Shown here in pieces: positions 49,757 to 62,184 of a DNA stretch of 64,000 bases. Made by a program: the position numbers and the translations under genes. The first letter of the stretch is position 1. Each line of letters begins with the position of its first letter. The notes under the pieces are model-generated. The model was not told the DNA's origin. It made no database searches and saw nothing but the letters and a program-made list of their open reading frames with translations. Source of the stretch: Scleromitrula shiraiana (Eukaryota; Ascomycota; Leotiomycetes; Helotiales; Sclerotiniaceae); contig JABELC010000005.1 of NCBI GenBank assembly GCA_028455995.1, positions 2,790,001 to 2,854,000 of the forward strand, written 5' to 3'.

Positions 49757-51253
49757 ATGGCTATCAAGGCCCTCATACCGCTTCTGGTGGCGATGATGTT
49801 GTTGACCGGTGTCTGCAATACTCTTCTCACAAAGTATCAGGTCATTATACCTATTGATACTTATCGCGTTGCGTAGCTAATCCCACGTTCAGGACAATAT
49901 CTGCGTTCGAAACTGCGACAATCCCGATCCAAAGAAACGCGCACTATTTGAACAACCAGTTATCCAAACAGCACAGATGTTTATCGGCGAAATGGGCTGC
50001 TGGCTCTTTGTTGGTGCCTTCTCTCTTTATCGTCGATACGTTGCAAAGCAATCGAAACCCGAATCGAATGGCTACGAGGCGGTCGATACAAATGAAGGAG
50101 AGGCGGTGGAAAATGATGCTGCCAGTATCGCCTCGACTGCCAAAACTTTGGGTATGGGCGTAGAGGAAGATAGATTGCCTTTGGTTGGGCGACGAATTTT
50201 GCTATTAGCTTTACCTGCTATCTGTGATATCTGTGGAACGACTTTAAGTGAGTAGCTTTCGAATATATCTTGAATCTTCAAAACATGGATAAATAAAAGT
50301 GGAATAGTATTCTTCCATGATATATATGGGCTCATTTCATATTTTGTAGGAATTGCTAACACATATACCCAGTGAATGTCGGCCTGCTGTTCGTAGTGCC
50401 CTCCATATACCAAATGACACGGGGTGCCCTAGTTCTCTTCGTTGGACTATTCAGTGTGATCTTCCTAAAACGCAGGTTGCATCTATTCCAGTGGTTTGCT
50501 TTGGTTACTGTTGTTCTCGGAGTTGCGATTGTCGGGCTTGCAGGTGCCCTCTACAAAGATCACAAAGCTGCTCCGTCAGCAGTTCTGATTGTAAGGGAAG
50601 CACTTCAGGTTGTTGTGAGCGAAGCTAGAACACCGGAAGCGTTACGGGCCATCATTGGGGTATTTCTCATTGCCGGTGCTCAGATATTTACTGCTTCACA
50701 ATTTGTTCTAGAGGAATATATCTTGGAAAATTATGCCTTGGAGCCACTGAAGGTGGTTGGCTGGGAAGGTCTCTTCGGTTTCACTGTCACCGTTATCGGC
50801 ATGCTAGTTCTACACCTTGCAATTGGCAGAACTGCCGCCGGAAAATACGGATATTTTGATCTCGTTGAGGGATGGAGACAAGTCACCCATTACAAGCCCA
50901 TTGGGGTTTCAAGTTTACTTATCATGATCAGTATTGGGTAAGTTATTCCATCGCCCGATTGTCTTCGACTTCCAGCTAATAGTTAAAGTGGTTTCAATTT
51001 CTTTGGGCTCTCGGTCACCAGAACTGTCAGTGCTACATCAAGGTCTACCATCGACACATGCCGTACCCTTTTCATCTGGATCGTCTCCCTATTCCTAGGT
51101 TGGGAATCCTTCAAGTGGTTACAAGTCCTTGGTTTTGTATTGCTCGTCTATGGCACCTTCTTATTCAATGATCTTATCCGACCTCCGATGAAGTCATGTG
51201 TCGTACGAGATGTTGAAGAGCTTTTGCCAGAAGAGCCTATCGAACACGCGTAA
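49757..51253 (+). CDS. SLC35F6-like drug/metabolite superfamily transporter
   Basis: Four exons, 49757-49840, 49893-50247, 50373-50937 and 50989-51253, join in phase (0, 1, 2) to 422 residues. The protein is a multi-spanning membrane transporter of the nucleotide-sugar/DMT type. Family signatures are GVCNTLLTKYQDN, MFIGEMGCW, MTRGALVLFVGLFSVIFL and ATSRSTIDTCRTLFIWIVSL. Intron 1 has an unusual donor (CAG|GTCATT); using the nearby GTATCA instead breaks the conserved KYQDN block, so GTCATT is preferred. Human SLC35F6 sits on lysosomes and mitochondria; the fungal substrate is unknown. Confidence 0.92.
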
Positions 51254-53290
51254 AGCATCGATCCGCCCTGTATATAAGGCAGAGGGGCGTATTGATGAAA
51301 TTGAAGAGATACTACTTGAATTAGCTCTAAATCAAATTTAGATTGAAAATCTGCAATGAAGGTTGCGATCGGGTAAATTATGGCACGGAGGCGGACTATG
51401 ATGGGATATAATGATGTGAACACATATACATGCCCGAATTGAGATATTCCAAGAGAATTGTTCATTGTTGGTCTGTCATTTTTAGCGTGAAATACTCAGC
51501 AGTAGATACTTGGGGAGGGGGACAGGGTGTGGCTCAATGGCTGTGCCAATACCAACTACAACAGTTGACAACGGCATACATTCCTAATCCGCAATCTGAT
51601 ACTATCATATTCATCTATCAAATCGGCTATAGACCGTTCCAAAACTGCCGTGACCACTGGTTTCTCCCTACAATGTTCCCCAATCTTATCACATACAGCA
51701 TGTTCGTCTTCCTGAGCCAATGAGCGTTAATTGCGGCTCGAATTCGATTTTAGCCGCATCACACCCTATTCAACGACCTCCGTGATAATGTGGGAGGTTG
51801 AAATGGTTGCCCACCAGTTACAACAAACTTTTGGGGGGATAGACTGGTAGAAATAGTGATAAGAAATTGTATGGAAGGAAGAATATAACCAAATAGGAAG
51901 ATGGCAAGAACTAGAAGTCAAATCAAATGGGATAGGATAAGGTGATATTTAGATGATGGGGTGAGGATTTGCAGTAAAGGAGATGGAATTATAGGATAGA
52001 TAGATTTAGGGGGTAGGGGATGAAACGAAATTAGGCTCGGTGCAACAGTGCTTGTTGCTGTGTGTTGCATCTGATGCTGTACAATGATACTGATTAAGCC
52101 AATATGGTGTGTATGTGTGTGCTTACTTTAATCTATCATTAAGAACGCATTTTGTTCTCTGTCCCAATATGCATCAAAGTAGGCAATTACTATGTACTAT
52201 GTAGGTACGCATTCTTTTCTCAGAACAGTTGTCGCCGCTGTGTTTGTTCTTTAGGAACATTGCTATCCTGAAGCTCATACTGGTTGCCCTGCTCATAATC
52301 GCAGATTCAACGGTACAAAGTTTTAGTCTTATGATGCGGCGCTTTTCAGCGGCGCATGTATTGATGTTATTGCCCACCTATCAAGTTAAGCCACACACAC
52401 ATAATGCATACGCATGTAGGTCTCATAAATATAGCACGGCAGTGGATGAATGTAGCACTGGCAATTGCAATCTACTTGGATGTGTAAGTACATAGTATTA
52501 GGAGGCTCTTGTACATTCACGGTTGTGGGATTTGATGAATAGAGTATCAGTAGTCAGTCTCATTCATCTCGAAATGCCAAAAACCACATGGGGTTCATTC
52601 AACAACTTCTCCCGACTGCTTTTCTTGGAACTGGAACTATTCCCAATATACCAAGGTCTAATCGTTCAAATCAGACTTCATGAAACGTACATATACACAC
52701 ATGTTTATATATGTATGTGATATGCAGAGACTGCGCCTTGTAATTCGATAAATATCTAGGACAGTCTTACTGTTAGATCGTAGCATTCGGATTTGCTAAC
52801 CCCAATATACTGTTGTTACTTGTTGTACTTAATAAATATCCTAAAAAGACAAGTTCAACGGACCACGCCGACCAGTATCTAACTAGTACTATTCCAGTCT
52901 TGTCTACGAGTGAGTACCTAACCTTCAACTCGAGCTCTTCGAGGTTAGACATCGGTGGATTTCAAAATGATTTCTATCTCACCCTACTTATCCAATCTAC
53001 TACCTAGTAAGTTGTAGGTAATAATGTAATGTAATAACGATGATGGAATCTTTCTCTGATTTCTTTTTCTTACGGGTTATTGTTCTACCCCAGGAAATCT
53101 TACTATTCTTTTTTTTTTCTTTCTTTCTTTCTTCTCATATCCTCTTCTCTTATATCCCATAGGCCCGCTCTCCTTCAATTACTACTACTATCCCACCCAT
53201 ATTACAGTAACAGTGACATGCATGCGGAAAAGTTTCTCCCTTTATCTTGCTTCTTCAAGATACGAAATACTACTCAGAGTCTTATATATA

Positions 53291-53326
53291 TGGATAGATG
53301 GATAGATGGATAGATGGATAGATGAA
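53291..53326. repeat. TGGATAGA tandem repeat
   Basis: About four and a half perfect 8-bp units, then degenerate units to about 53335. Confidence 0.9.
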
Positions 53327-53399
53327 TAGATAAATGATAATCAGGTCTATTCACAAAATATATAACTATCATATTTCGTTTATTTATTTTATTATTATA

Positions 53400-53442
53400 T
53401 TCATATTTATTCATATATATTCATATATATTCATATATATTC
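53400..53442. repeat. TCATATATAT tandem repeat
   Basis: Four 10-bp units, the first imperfect, in the upstream region of the C2H2 gene. Confidence 0.88.
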
Positions 53443-53672
53443 TTAGCGTTAGAAATATTTATAATTACGAGTATACTGTATCTACTCAATAGATAGTACT
53501 AATGTTTGCTATGTAGATAGGAATATATATATACCTCCATGCTCTAACCCCGCGTACATATTTATACGATATCTATCTATCTTTATCTAACCAAGTATTC
53601 AGGTACATATTGACAAATATCTACTTATTACTTTCGGTATCTACTCACTTTCGTGCAATATACCTAAAACCC

Positions 53673-53740
53673 AATATCTAATATCTAATATCTAATACCT
53701 GATATCTAATATCTAATATCTAATATCTAATCTCTAATCT
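53673..53740. repeat. AATATCT tandem repeat
   Basis: About ten 7-bp units with occasional substitutions (ACCTGAT, CTCTAAT). Confidence 0.9.
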
Positions 53741-54137
53741 AATCTTGAACATACTGGTAGATATCAGATCAAAGTTCATTAACCATTGTCAATTCGGCTA
53801 TGTATATCAGTACATAGGCGGACACCTACCTAAAAAATACGTTATTAGGCGTAGCTTTATATAGATAGGCACATAATAAATAGTTTGATGGTTTATTTAC
53901 TCTTTACTTGATATTTAACTATCTAACTAATAAGTAGGAATATACTCTTCTGCTCTGCTCTGCTCTTTTTATATATAATATCATTTGTGACGATTGGAGT
54001 TTTCAGATTCATCAATCTGTAAAAACGTTGATAACCCCGGCCCCAACTCCGGCCCCCTGGGTGTTCAGTTATATATTATTCTATACGAAGATTTTACTAC
54101 CTAAACTCTTTATCCACTCGGTTCATTCATAACCTAA

Positions 54138-54165
54138 CCCCCCCCCCCCACACCCCCCCCCCCCC
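54138..54165. repeat. Paired C homopolymers
   Basis: C12 (54138-54149), then ACA, then C13 (54153-54165), about 660 bp before the C2H2 start codon. Confidence 0.95.
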
Positions 54166-54819
54166 GTCATTTATTATCCATTATCATCATTCCTCTTCTT
54201 CTTACCTCTCCTCACCTCGACTCACTCCATCTCACATCCACTCAAACTCTGCCTTTATTAATTCAACTTAACTTATACGATACTCCGATTCAAACTATCT
54301 GAATTCTAACCTACATCTTATAGTCTTATTTCAATTCGCTTTAATTCAAGTCAACCTAACGGCTCGACTCAACTCGATCTTTTTGACCGTTGACTCTTCT
54401 CACTTCTTCCGTTATAATAATACCTCGTTCTCCGTCCCTGTCGTATACCGAAAGCCAATATCGATCGTCCAGAACACCCATGTCGATTTAGGAACATATC
54501 ACGCTATGATAATTTAATACAAGATAAACCGATCTGATTTAATCTCGAGTGCACCCGTCAAAACAAGCACATATAATCACACTCAACTTGCACCGACCAC
54601 ACAATAGGACTTCACCTTCTTAGCCCCCTTCGATTCATTCATAAAGACCCCCGGCGCATAACGAAACTCATTTACATTCATGCAATCCGAAATATCTGAT
54701 TGCGCTGTGTTACCCGCTGCTGTCAATCCTACTTACATAGCTGATATGCTGTGATTATTCGCCTAGCAATTCAAATTCAATTCGATGTCAGCAGTATTCT
54801 TGGTGCTTCCAATGGAATT

Positions 54820-56381
54820 ATGACCGAGAGCTCAGATCACAATACAATCGCCTACTTTGATCCCGATGATGTTGGCTTGCGCGACAGCCCTCCTTTAAGT
54901 CCAATGAACATTAAAATCAGACCTTCGCCGAGCCCTGAGGCTGTTCCACTACCCCTAGTCAGTCCCGAGTCCAGTCCAGGCAGTCGCAAAGGCTCGAGAC
55001 GGTCGAATAATCGAGCTTGCCAGGCGGATGCCGTACTAGTTTCTTTGATGGGTGGTGGAAAACGTCCGGATATCGCGCGCAATGCAGGTGATGAGGCTTT
55101 ACCTTCGGATGACGAGGATGAGGAAAGTCCTACGAGGGGCACAGAAGTGGAAATCCATCAGGATACAAAGGAAGATCTTGATCTGACATCTATAGCAGCG
55201 GATGCGTTAAAAGCCCATGAAGATCGTGCATCTGACGAGCCCATTATCATCGAAACGCCTGTAGCTGGCGACAAAAGTGAACCGGAACAGGTCAGGAAAG
55301 CTATAGCTGGGACTGATCTCCATCCGAGCGGTAGCCAGCATTATGAAACGGAAGCAGATGTAGCAATTAAATATGAAGCGCAGCCCTCTCTACCTCAGGG
55401 CGAGCTTCCACCTATTCGGACGTCACCACAAGATAATATCTCAAATGGCAATGGAACCAACCCGATTACTTTGCCGTCTATAAGTGACCAACTTGGAGAT
55501 CTTAATCAGCTTGCTGAAGCACCCGCTAATACTGACCCACCATTCTCTCAGTCTCCACCTACGGGAAGGTCCATGCCAAGATTTCCCTCGGGCCCGAGGA
55601 AATCACCGTCCAAATCGTCGCTATCCAAACTATCTCCATCTAAGTCCCCAAATGAAATTCTCCGCGAGCTACCGTCTCCTAGCAGACGCGGCCAATTCTA
55701 TTATAATACGCATAGTCAAGGGGGCCTTTCAAAACCAGGAAGTTCTCCATATGTTGCCAGGGACTACAATATCAACAATGTTGAAACTCCTAGTACGGAT
55801 CAATCTGGGTCGACGCCTACAACAGCAATAGATCGCATGAGCATTGATGGCATTACCAACCCACAATTCCAATGTACTAACCCTGGCTGCACGGCCGCGC
55901 CATTTCAAACTCAGGTCAGCTTGGAGTCTCTCTGCATTATGCATCATTGGTGTATATATACTAATGAATCTGATTACAGTATTTACTGAATTCGCACGCC
56001 AATGTTCATTCCTCCAATAGACCGCATTATTGCACGGTCAAAGGATGCCCCCGAGGTGAAGGTGGGAAAGGTTTTAAGCGGAAGAACGAGATGATTAGAC
56101 ATGGTCTCGTTCACGACTCGCCTGGCTACGTTTGCCCCTTTTGTCCTGACAGGGAGCATAAGTACCCACGGCCAGACAATCTTCAGAGGTATGCATTCTA
56201 TTTGATTTGGGGGCCGTATTCAACCACGGTTGGTACTGTTTTGGGCTATTTGCTGATTCATAGTAGACATGTCAGAGTGCATCATGTGGATAAAGATAAG
56301 GACGATCCTAAGTTAAGAGAGGTGCTTTCACAGAGACCTGAAGGTCCTAATAGGGGCCGGCGGCGTAGGGGAGGTAATTGA
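54820..56381 (+). CDS. C2H2 zinc-finger transcription factor
   Basis: Exons 54820-55914, 55980-56188 and 56267-56381 join in phase (0, 2) to 472 residues. The first 340 residues are Ser/Pro/acidic and disordered, with SPSK/SPTR-type phosphorylation-prone motifs. Three fingers follow: C352/C357/H371/H375, C383/C388/H406/H410 and C417/C420/H436/H440. Finger 1 spans the first intron, and the second intron falls just before the last His pair. The end is Arg/Gly-rich (GRRRRGGN). The start is the ATG beginning MTESSDHN; the open frame upstream lacks an ATG. The second finger has a long C-to-H gap. Target genes are unknown. Confidence 0.9.
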
Positions 56382-56775
56382 TTCCATCAAAAAAAATCTA
56401 AATTACTTGAGGAAATGGTAAGCCGTGGTATATGAACTACATGCATACCATATCATAAAAGAAAGAAGAGAAAACAGAGGACAGGAAGCCCCTCAGCGCG
56501 GATTTATTTTCCGGATATGATTCTGGCGTTTCAAATGAGTGGCACTTTGATATATATGTTGGAGGTCAAATGATGAGTTATGATAGGAGTTTGGAGCATT
56601 GTGATACCATAAGAAGCTGTTAGCAAATTTAGGCGTGGTTTCTAAGCCCATTTTACCTTGAATCGGGAATGAACATCTTGTTTCTTGTGTATACTACTAG
56701 CAAAGTTCATGCAACGTCATATGCAAATCTAATGTCTTTATGGAATTTCTTCATTATACATCAGACAAGAAGGTC
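56382..56775. other. Convergent 3' intergenic region
   Basis: 394 bp between the ends of the C2H2 gene and PALB. AT-rich 3' UTR-like sequence; nothing else seen. Confidence 0.6.
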
Positions 56776-59561
56776 TCAACCATCCCCTGTTCCCCATAAG
56801 CCTACAGAAACGTGAGAGTCGCTCAAAAGTTCTACAATCACCTCGTCGTACCCTAATCTCCCTCCAAGACGCTCCACCACAAGCCAGATACCACCCATGC
56901 GTGTCATCTCAGTGTTTATATCTATGTCGGGCGTACGGATCCCAGCTGGCGCGTCGCTGAATTCTCCATTTGCAGAGGTAGCTAAGAGTATTTTATTTGG
57001 TCCTTGACCCATTTCCAGAGAAACTTTAAGCGATGGTCGAGACTTCGGAGGGGTTGGCCATCCCACCCCATTTCCTGTCCTGGCAACAACCCGTGATCGT
57101 GTCAATCTCGATACGGTAACAGGTGCTAGCATTCTGTCACTGCCATGAGGAAACACAAGCGTGGGTAATCGGTTGACTAAACGCCCAGCTGTCTCGGCTA
57201 AAACGGGCCTGATTTCACAACGACCCAAGGACCGAACACGCAGCACAAAATTCCCCGTCTCCCCTGCCGCAAAGGTAGAGCAAACAATTGTATATCGTCC
57301 TGCAGCCACATTCCGTAACTCGGCAAGAGCACAACCTCGTCGATAATCACCTGATCCCCCGACTATATCTCTGGAACTTATGCCGGTTACGCGTTCTCCT
57401 CCTGCCCATACCATAGTTACATGAACTGCGATATCTTCCTTGTCTGCTTCCAAGACAAGTATCATATCTGTCTTAACCGATACGGAAATGCTAAACTGGG
57501 GGTTGGAAGGGTAGGTAGCTGCACCAGCATTACCACCTGCTGTTCGTGATGTCCAAGCACCATTTTGGGAGGTACAATAAGTGAGACTATCCGAAGCAGA
57601 GTGAATTGATAGAGGTGATCTAGAAAAAAACGAAAATGTAAATGAGTATTTTGGAAGAGGTAGTCCCTGTTGAGCAACGACGACAGTATATGGTGTTTTG
57701 GGAGACATCTCTAATCTCGCCAAAGTTTGCGGCGAGTCGACGTAGGCTCCACGATGTAGAGCTCCATCGCTCACGTAAACACGATGGCCATCAGCATCGA
57801 ATACGTAAAGACTGATGAAGCCAAGAGCACTTGATGTAGCAGCCGGTGTGCTTGATCTTTGTGCAATGTCCTGTTCCTCGGTTGTAAAATGTCGGCTCAA
57901 CAATATCCAGACGTTTTCTCCTCGATTTGATTGGACCACATATTGGGGATTTTGATCAAGAGTTCCAATGTTATTTAACCGCGGAATAGTCCAAGAGAGG
58001 TGATGGTCTTGACGATGTCGAAAAAGTCCCGGGTTCCAATTGAGGTATAAAGACTCGAAATTCTGCACGACGTCCTCAAAAGCCATCCAAAATGTTCCAG
58101 GTGATCGAACTGCCACACTTGAATCTTCCAGTGATTCCCTGAGATCGTCTTCCCAAGTCGCTGCAATTGGCCCTTCCTCGGTGGGTCGCCTTCTAGGACC
58201 TTTCCAAGACATACCATCGCACCAAGGATTCTTGACAAGTAGTAACCTTTTTGATGCCGATTCTCTCATATCCAAAATAGCATAATCGTGCTCACCAACC
58301 AAGCCTAGATCAGATTTCTCTCTCCGAGTCAACTTCCCAGTTCCCAATGTGATCATGACATCTCCGAATTCAAAGGACTTATGAATTCGTTTCCACATTG
58401 ATTCTGATTGAAGCTCATCACTTGTAAAATGTTTGTTAGTATGAATTGTGGACTGATACAGAAATTGACTGACCTCTGCAAGAAGATTTGCTCGGGGATC
58501 CATCCCGTCAGAACCCACAGATCAGTTCCGGAATTAGAACCTGGAAAGTCGTAACCGCCTCGCACTTTAAGATACGCTTTCTCAATCAAAGCAGGCCACA
58601 ATAAGATCGGATTATTCCTGTCAACGACATGAAGACTACGTGATGAGCTGGATTCTGGGAGTCGATCATCTATTGTTACTTTTCTATAGCACCCATTGAA
58701 TTGAAGGCGAAGTATGTATTTTCCATTTGCCGATGGTCTTGGTCTTGATTTTGTTTTATCATATGGACGCAAAATTGTAGCCAAACCCTTGAGTGGAATG
58801 ATTAGCAGCTTTAGCTCAGAGTTTACAATATCAAACATACATCATTGTGTCCTTTGGAGGCACGCGCCGTACCTGCGCAAAGGCTAGCTACAACAGAGCA
58901 GTCCGTAGTAATATCTTGGACAAGATCAATATCTTTAGAAGCAGTCATAAACCTCTCGTCGTCATCGGAATCTTTTAGTAAATGTGAAAGATCACTGCTC
59001 ATATCTTGTGGCCTTTTCCACCCTGCAAACGTTTCAAGTTGAGCCTCAGAAAGTTTTAGCACTGACGGGTCTCTATTCATGTCAGCGATCATTCAGAGAG
59101 ATTTTAGATGTTTTGTTAACATACGTATATATAGGTTCGTCTCGGGAACCTTCAAATACAGTGTCGTCCGGCTCCGATGTCCAACGTGGGAAGACAAACC
59201 CATGCAATCTAGAAGCTTCAAGAAGAATAAGTTCCTCGTGTGTACTCAGCACTCTTTCGCAAACCGGCACTTTTGAAAATAGCTTATTGCTTTTCCCAGG
59301 CCAGGTAGAAGACTTCTTGATATCTTCCGCTCTCAGCATTAATTGGTTGCATTTGCGAGCGATCCTTGCTTTGTCGACATCATTGGAGGCCTGCTTTAAA
59401 GCTTTCATGTAAAGTTCTGTCGCAGCAATTGCGGTTTTTAATGCTTCATCTTTGGTCCCAGATCGATCTATTTTCAACTCAAATTCCTGGCCACATCGAA
59501 TTAGAACTTCTTGATCCAACACGAGTCATAAAGTGCAACATACAAGAGCTTTGGATTCCAT
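56776..59561 (-). CDS. PALB: Calpain-like protease PalB/Rim13 (ambient pH signalling)
   Basis: Exons 59561-59544, 59486-59125, 59072-58841, 58787-58474 and 58420-56776 join in phase (0, 2, 0, 2) to 856 residues. PalB cleaves the PacC transcription factor at ESCRT-III sites during alkaline pH signalling. Residues about 7-90 form the MIT domain (ATELYMKALKQA). The calpain core holds the catalytic Cys185 (TTDCSVVASLCAG), His353 (GEHDYAIL) and Asn373 (VKNPWCDG). Two C-terminal calpain beta-sandwich domains follow. Exon 1 is only 18 nt (MESKAL); it is supported by a GTATGT donor, a CTAAT branch point and the MIT frame beginning at the acceptor. A GTG-initiated frame at 59522 is intronic. Confidence 0.94.
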
Positions 59562-60465
59562 GTTGATCCGTGTATTTGCAGATATATGATTAAACTTGAA
59601 CTTAAAAGTATATCCAACTTAAATACGACTGAAACATGAAGAGTATGTATAAGATACTCAAAGCTATATATAATCGAATGATGGCCTCATATGTACTGTG
59701 TTTCGAATGACATCTCACCGAGTGTGGGATGAGAATTTTACAGTCCACTGTAAACACAACTACTGTAGACGTACAGTGTCTGGCAACCTTCTAGGTAATT
59801 ATAGCGTACTCCAGTTGGGAACATAGATTCATTTTCCTTTCTTTTCTCCTTTCCTCTCTATTGTTTCCCTTCGATTTTGGGCACTTTATCTCCCACTGGG
59901 TACCCTTTGGAGAAGAGAACTTGTGTGAGTGTGTGAGCTTATGGGAGAGCGCATGCAACAATAACAACAACGAAATAGGAAAATTAGATGTTGAGGAAGA
60001 GAAGGAAGGGAAGGTATTGATGAAGCGACACGTGATACAAGCTGGCCTAGATCAAACGAGACATGTCCGTGCGTTCTACCTATGCATGCGCGCGACATGG
60101 TCGGAGCTCACGGAGTAAAGGCAAGATAGCAGGGGATCTTCCGAGCCGAGGTTAAAGTTAAATATATCGTAAGAAGATCCATTGATATCACTGATATCCT
60201 CCTATACAACAATTCCTATTTCTTTCTCATTTATTTGTATTGTGTTATTTCTATCCTTATAGGGGAGAGCAGACTTTACACTGCAGACCTTGAATTTATT
60301 CTTATCCCTATTGTGTTAGATGTGAAGAATATTCCCACGAATAACTCACTTATTCCTCGATAGCGGCACCAACTAACTACGTTCGACATACCTTTGCTCC
60401 TCTATGAGAGTTCTAATCTTAGGAAATTAAATCATCAGACGAACTACCTACTTGCGTATCTTATC
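59562..60465. promoter_or_regulatory. Divergent region between PALB (-) and the ANT1-like gene (+)
   Basis: 904 bp with both upstream regions. Short open frames at 59861-60118 on both strands have no domain content. No PacC consensus (GCCARG) was spotted, though the search was by eye. Confidence 0.5.
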
Positions 60466-61719
60466 ATGGCCGGTCAATCCAAGGAAGCCGCTATCCCTCC
60501 GTGGGGACTGGCAGTTGCTGGTGCTACCGGAGCCGTCATCGCAAATGCCATGGTTTATCCTTTGGATATGTAAGTTCTAATCCTTGCACATGCGCATTCA
60601 GATGGTGGTATGTGATCGTTTGCTATATCCTGCAGACCGTTAAAACTTATTCGTGGATATTGTCAAAATTACTTTACTAATCCTCTTCTTTGCTCCAGAG
60701 TAAAAACACGACTACAAGTTCAAGTCAAGCGCAAGTCCACGGATCAGACTCCTACTGAAGCCGATGAAGCTCATTATACATCTACGTGGGATGCAATCTC
60801 TAAAATTGTTGATGCAGATGGAATCACTGGTTTATATGCTGGTATCAATGGCGCCTTGATCGGTGTAGCTTCGACCAATTTTGCATATTTTTATTGGTAC
60901 TCTGTTGTTCGAACTTTATATCTCTCGTCTCAAAAAAATTCCACGCCTCCAAGCACAGCAATTGAGTTATCGTTAGGAGCTGTGGCGGGAGCGGTCGCAC
61001 AGGTTTTCACAATTCCTGTAGCAGTCGTCACAACTCGTCAACAAACCCAGGGGAAGGGCGAAAGGAAAGGTATGATAGATACTGCACGAGATGTTGTCAA
61101 CAGTGAAGATGGCTGGTCTGGATTATGGAGGGGTCTTAAGGCCAGTTTAGTATTGGTTGTCAACCCTGCTATAACATATGGCGCCTATCAGAGGTTGCGA
61201 GAGGTCATTTTCCCAGGAAAACTAAACCTTAGACCTTGGGAAGCCTTTGGTATGCAGATCAACCCCTATATGATCTCCACACATTAACCATATCCACAGT
61301 ACTGGGAGCAATGTCTAAATCGCTTGCTACCATTGCCACTCAACCTTTAATTGTTGCAAAAGTCGGTCTCCAGTCAAAGCCACCCCCCTCTAGACAGGGT
61401 AAACCGTTCAAGAGTTTTATCGAAGTGATGCAATTCATTATTCACCACGAAGGGCTATTGGGCCTTTTTAAAGGCATTGGACCGCAAATCACAAAAGGGC
61501 TTATCGTTCAAGGCCTTCTCATGATGACAAAAGAAAGGTATGACTAGTTGCATCATATACGTCAATTGACGAAAAGACTAACAATACTTCCACAGAATGG
61601 AACTACTTTTTGTTCTCCTCTTCCGATACCTTCGGAAGATCAAGTCAGAGCAGCTTAAAAAAGCTGCAGATATTGCGGCTTCGAAAGCCAAGCAATCTCT
61701 ACCAGTTCTTGCTAAATAA
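60466..61719 (+). CDS. ANT1: Peroxisomal adenine-nucleotide carrier (Ant1/PMP47 type)
   Basis: Exons 60466-60569, 60699-61249, 61300-61537 and 61596-61719 join in phase (2, 1, 2) to 338 residues. The protein belongs to the mitochondrial carrier family: three repeats of about 100 residues, each with two membrane helices. The first repeat has the classic PLDIVKTRLQ; the second (IPVAVVTTRQQ) and third (QPLIVAKVGLQ) are altered in the way seen in peroxisomal ATP/AMP exchangers. The GL(Y/W/F) sites (DGITGLYAG, DGWSGLWRG, EGLLGLFKG) close each repeat. It would supply ATP for fatty-acid activation in peroxisomes. The C-terminus is Lys/Ala-rich. A different carrier substrate cannot be fully excluded. 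Confidence 0.92.
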
Positions 61720-62184
61720 ATTAGATGAATAGGAATTGGGATTCGAATAGATTTTGGTACAGTTTTTATGGTTTTGGGAAAGGGAGTCAAGGGAGGTTTG
61801 GAGAAATACGGCACGGTCTGGCGGTTAGAAGTGTTAGAGTTCTCTATTGTAATTACAACTATAACGAACTAAATGTTGTTTTCAAAGAGTCTAACAAGCA
61901 TGAGTGTATGTATCAAACCTTCATGAATTGGAATTCATATATCTCTGCTTCGTAATTGTATTTTAGTTCTGTAGGTAGTTGCCCATTCTGATGGAAAGTC
62001 GTGGACTCGTGGAGGAGGGGCGCGGCGGGGCCCCTCGAGCTACCACACAAAAAATAGAAAAATCACGTGAAATAAAAATTAACCGAGGGCTTACTGGCGC
62101 ACTCAACTTTGATTTCATAGAGAGATTGTGATCCAGCAACCAACACGCGGAAAATCAAAAGACTGCTAATCAACAACAGTCGCA
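61720..62184. promoter_or_regulatory. ANT1 3' region and eL29 promoter
   Basis: 465 bp between two plus-strand genes. It has a GC-rich patch at about 62010-62040 and then an AT-rich leader just before the ribosomal protein gene. No other gene. Confidence 0.55.

Larger units (their letters stand above)
51254..54819. promoter_or_regulatory. 3.6-kb gene-free region upstream of the C2H2 factor
   Basis: No supported gene. The right two thirds are rich in simple repeats (53291-53326, 53400-53442, 53673-53740) and homopolymer C tracts (54138-54165). The last 600 bp are CT-rich. Long upstream regions of this kind are common for regulatory genes in filamentous fungi, so a long 5' leader or a complex promoter is likely. 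A non-coding RNA cannot be excluded. Confidence 0.5.

Noticed and set aside
53291..53740. CRISPR-like arrays
   Set aside because: Head-to-tail microsatellites without spacers, in a eukaryotic genome.
59487..59522. PALB start at a GTG near 59522
   Set aside because: Lies inside the predicted first intron; the ATG at 59561 plus splicing gives a better N-terminus.
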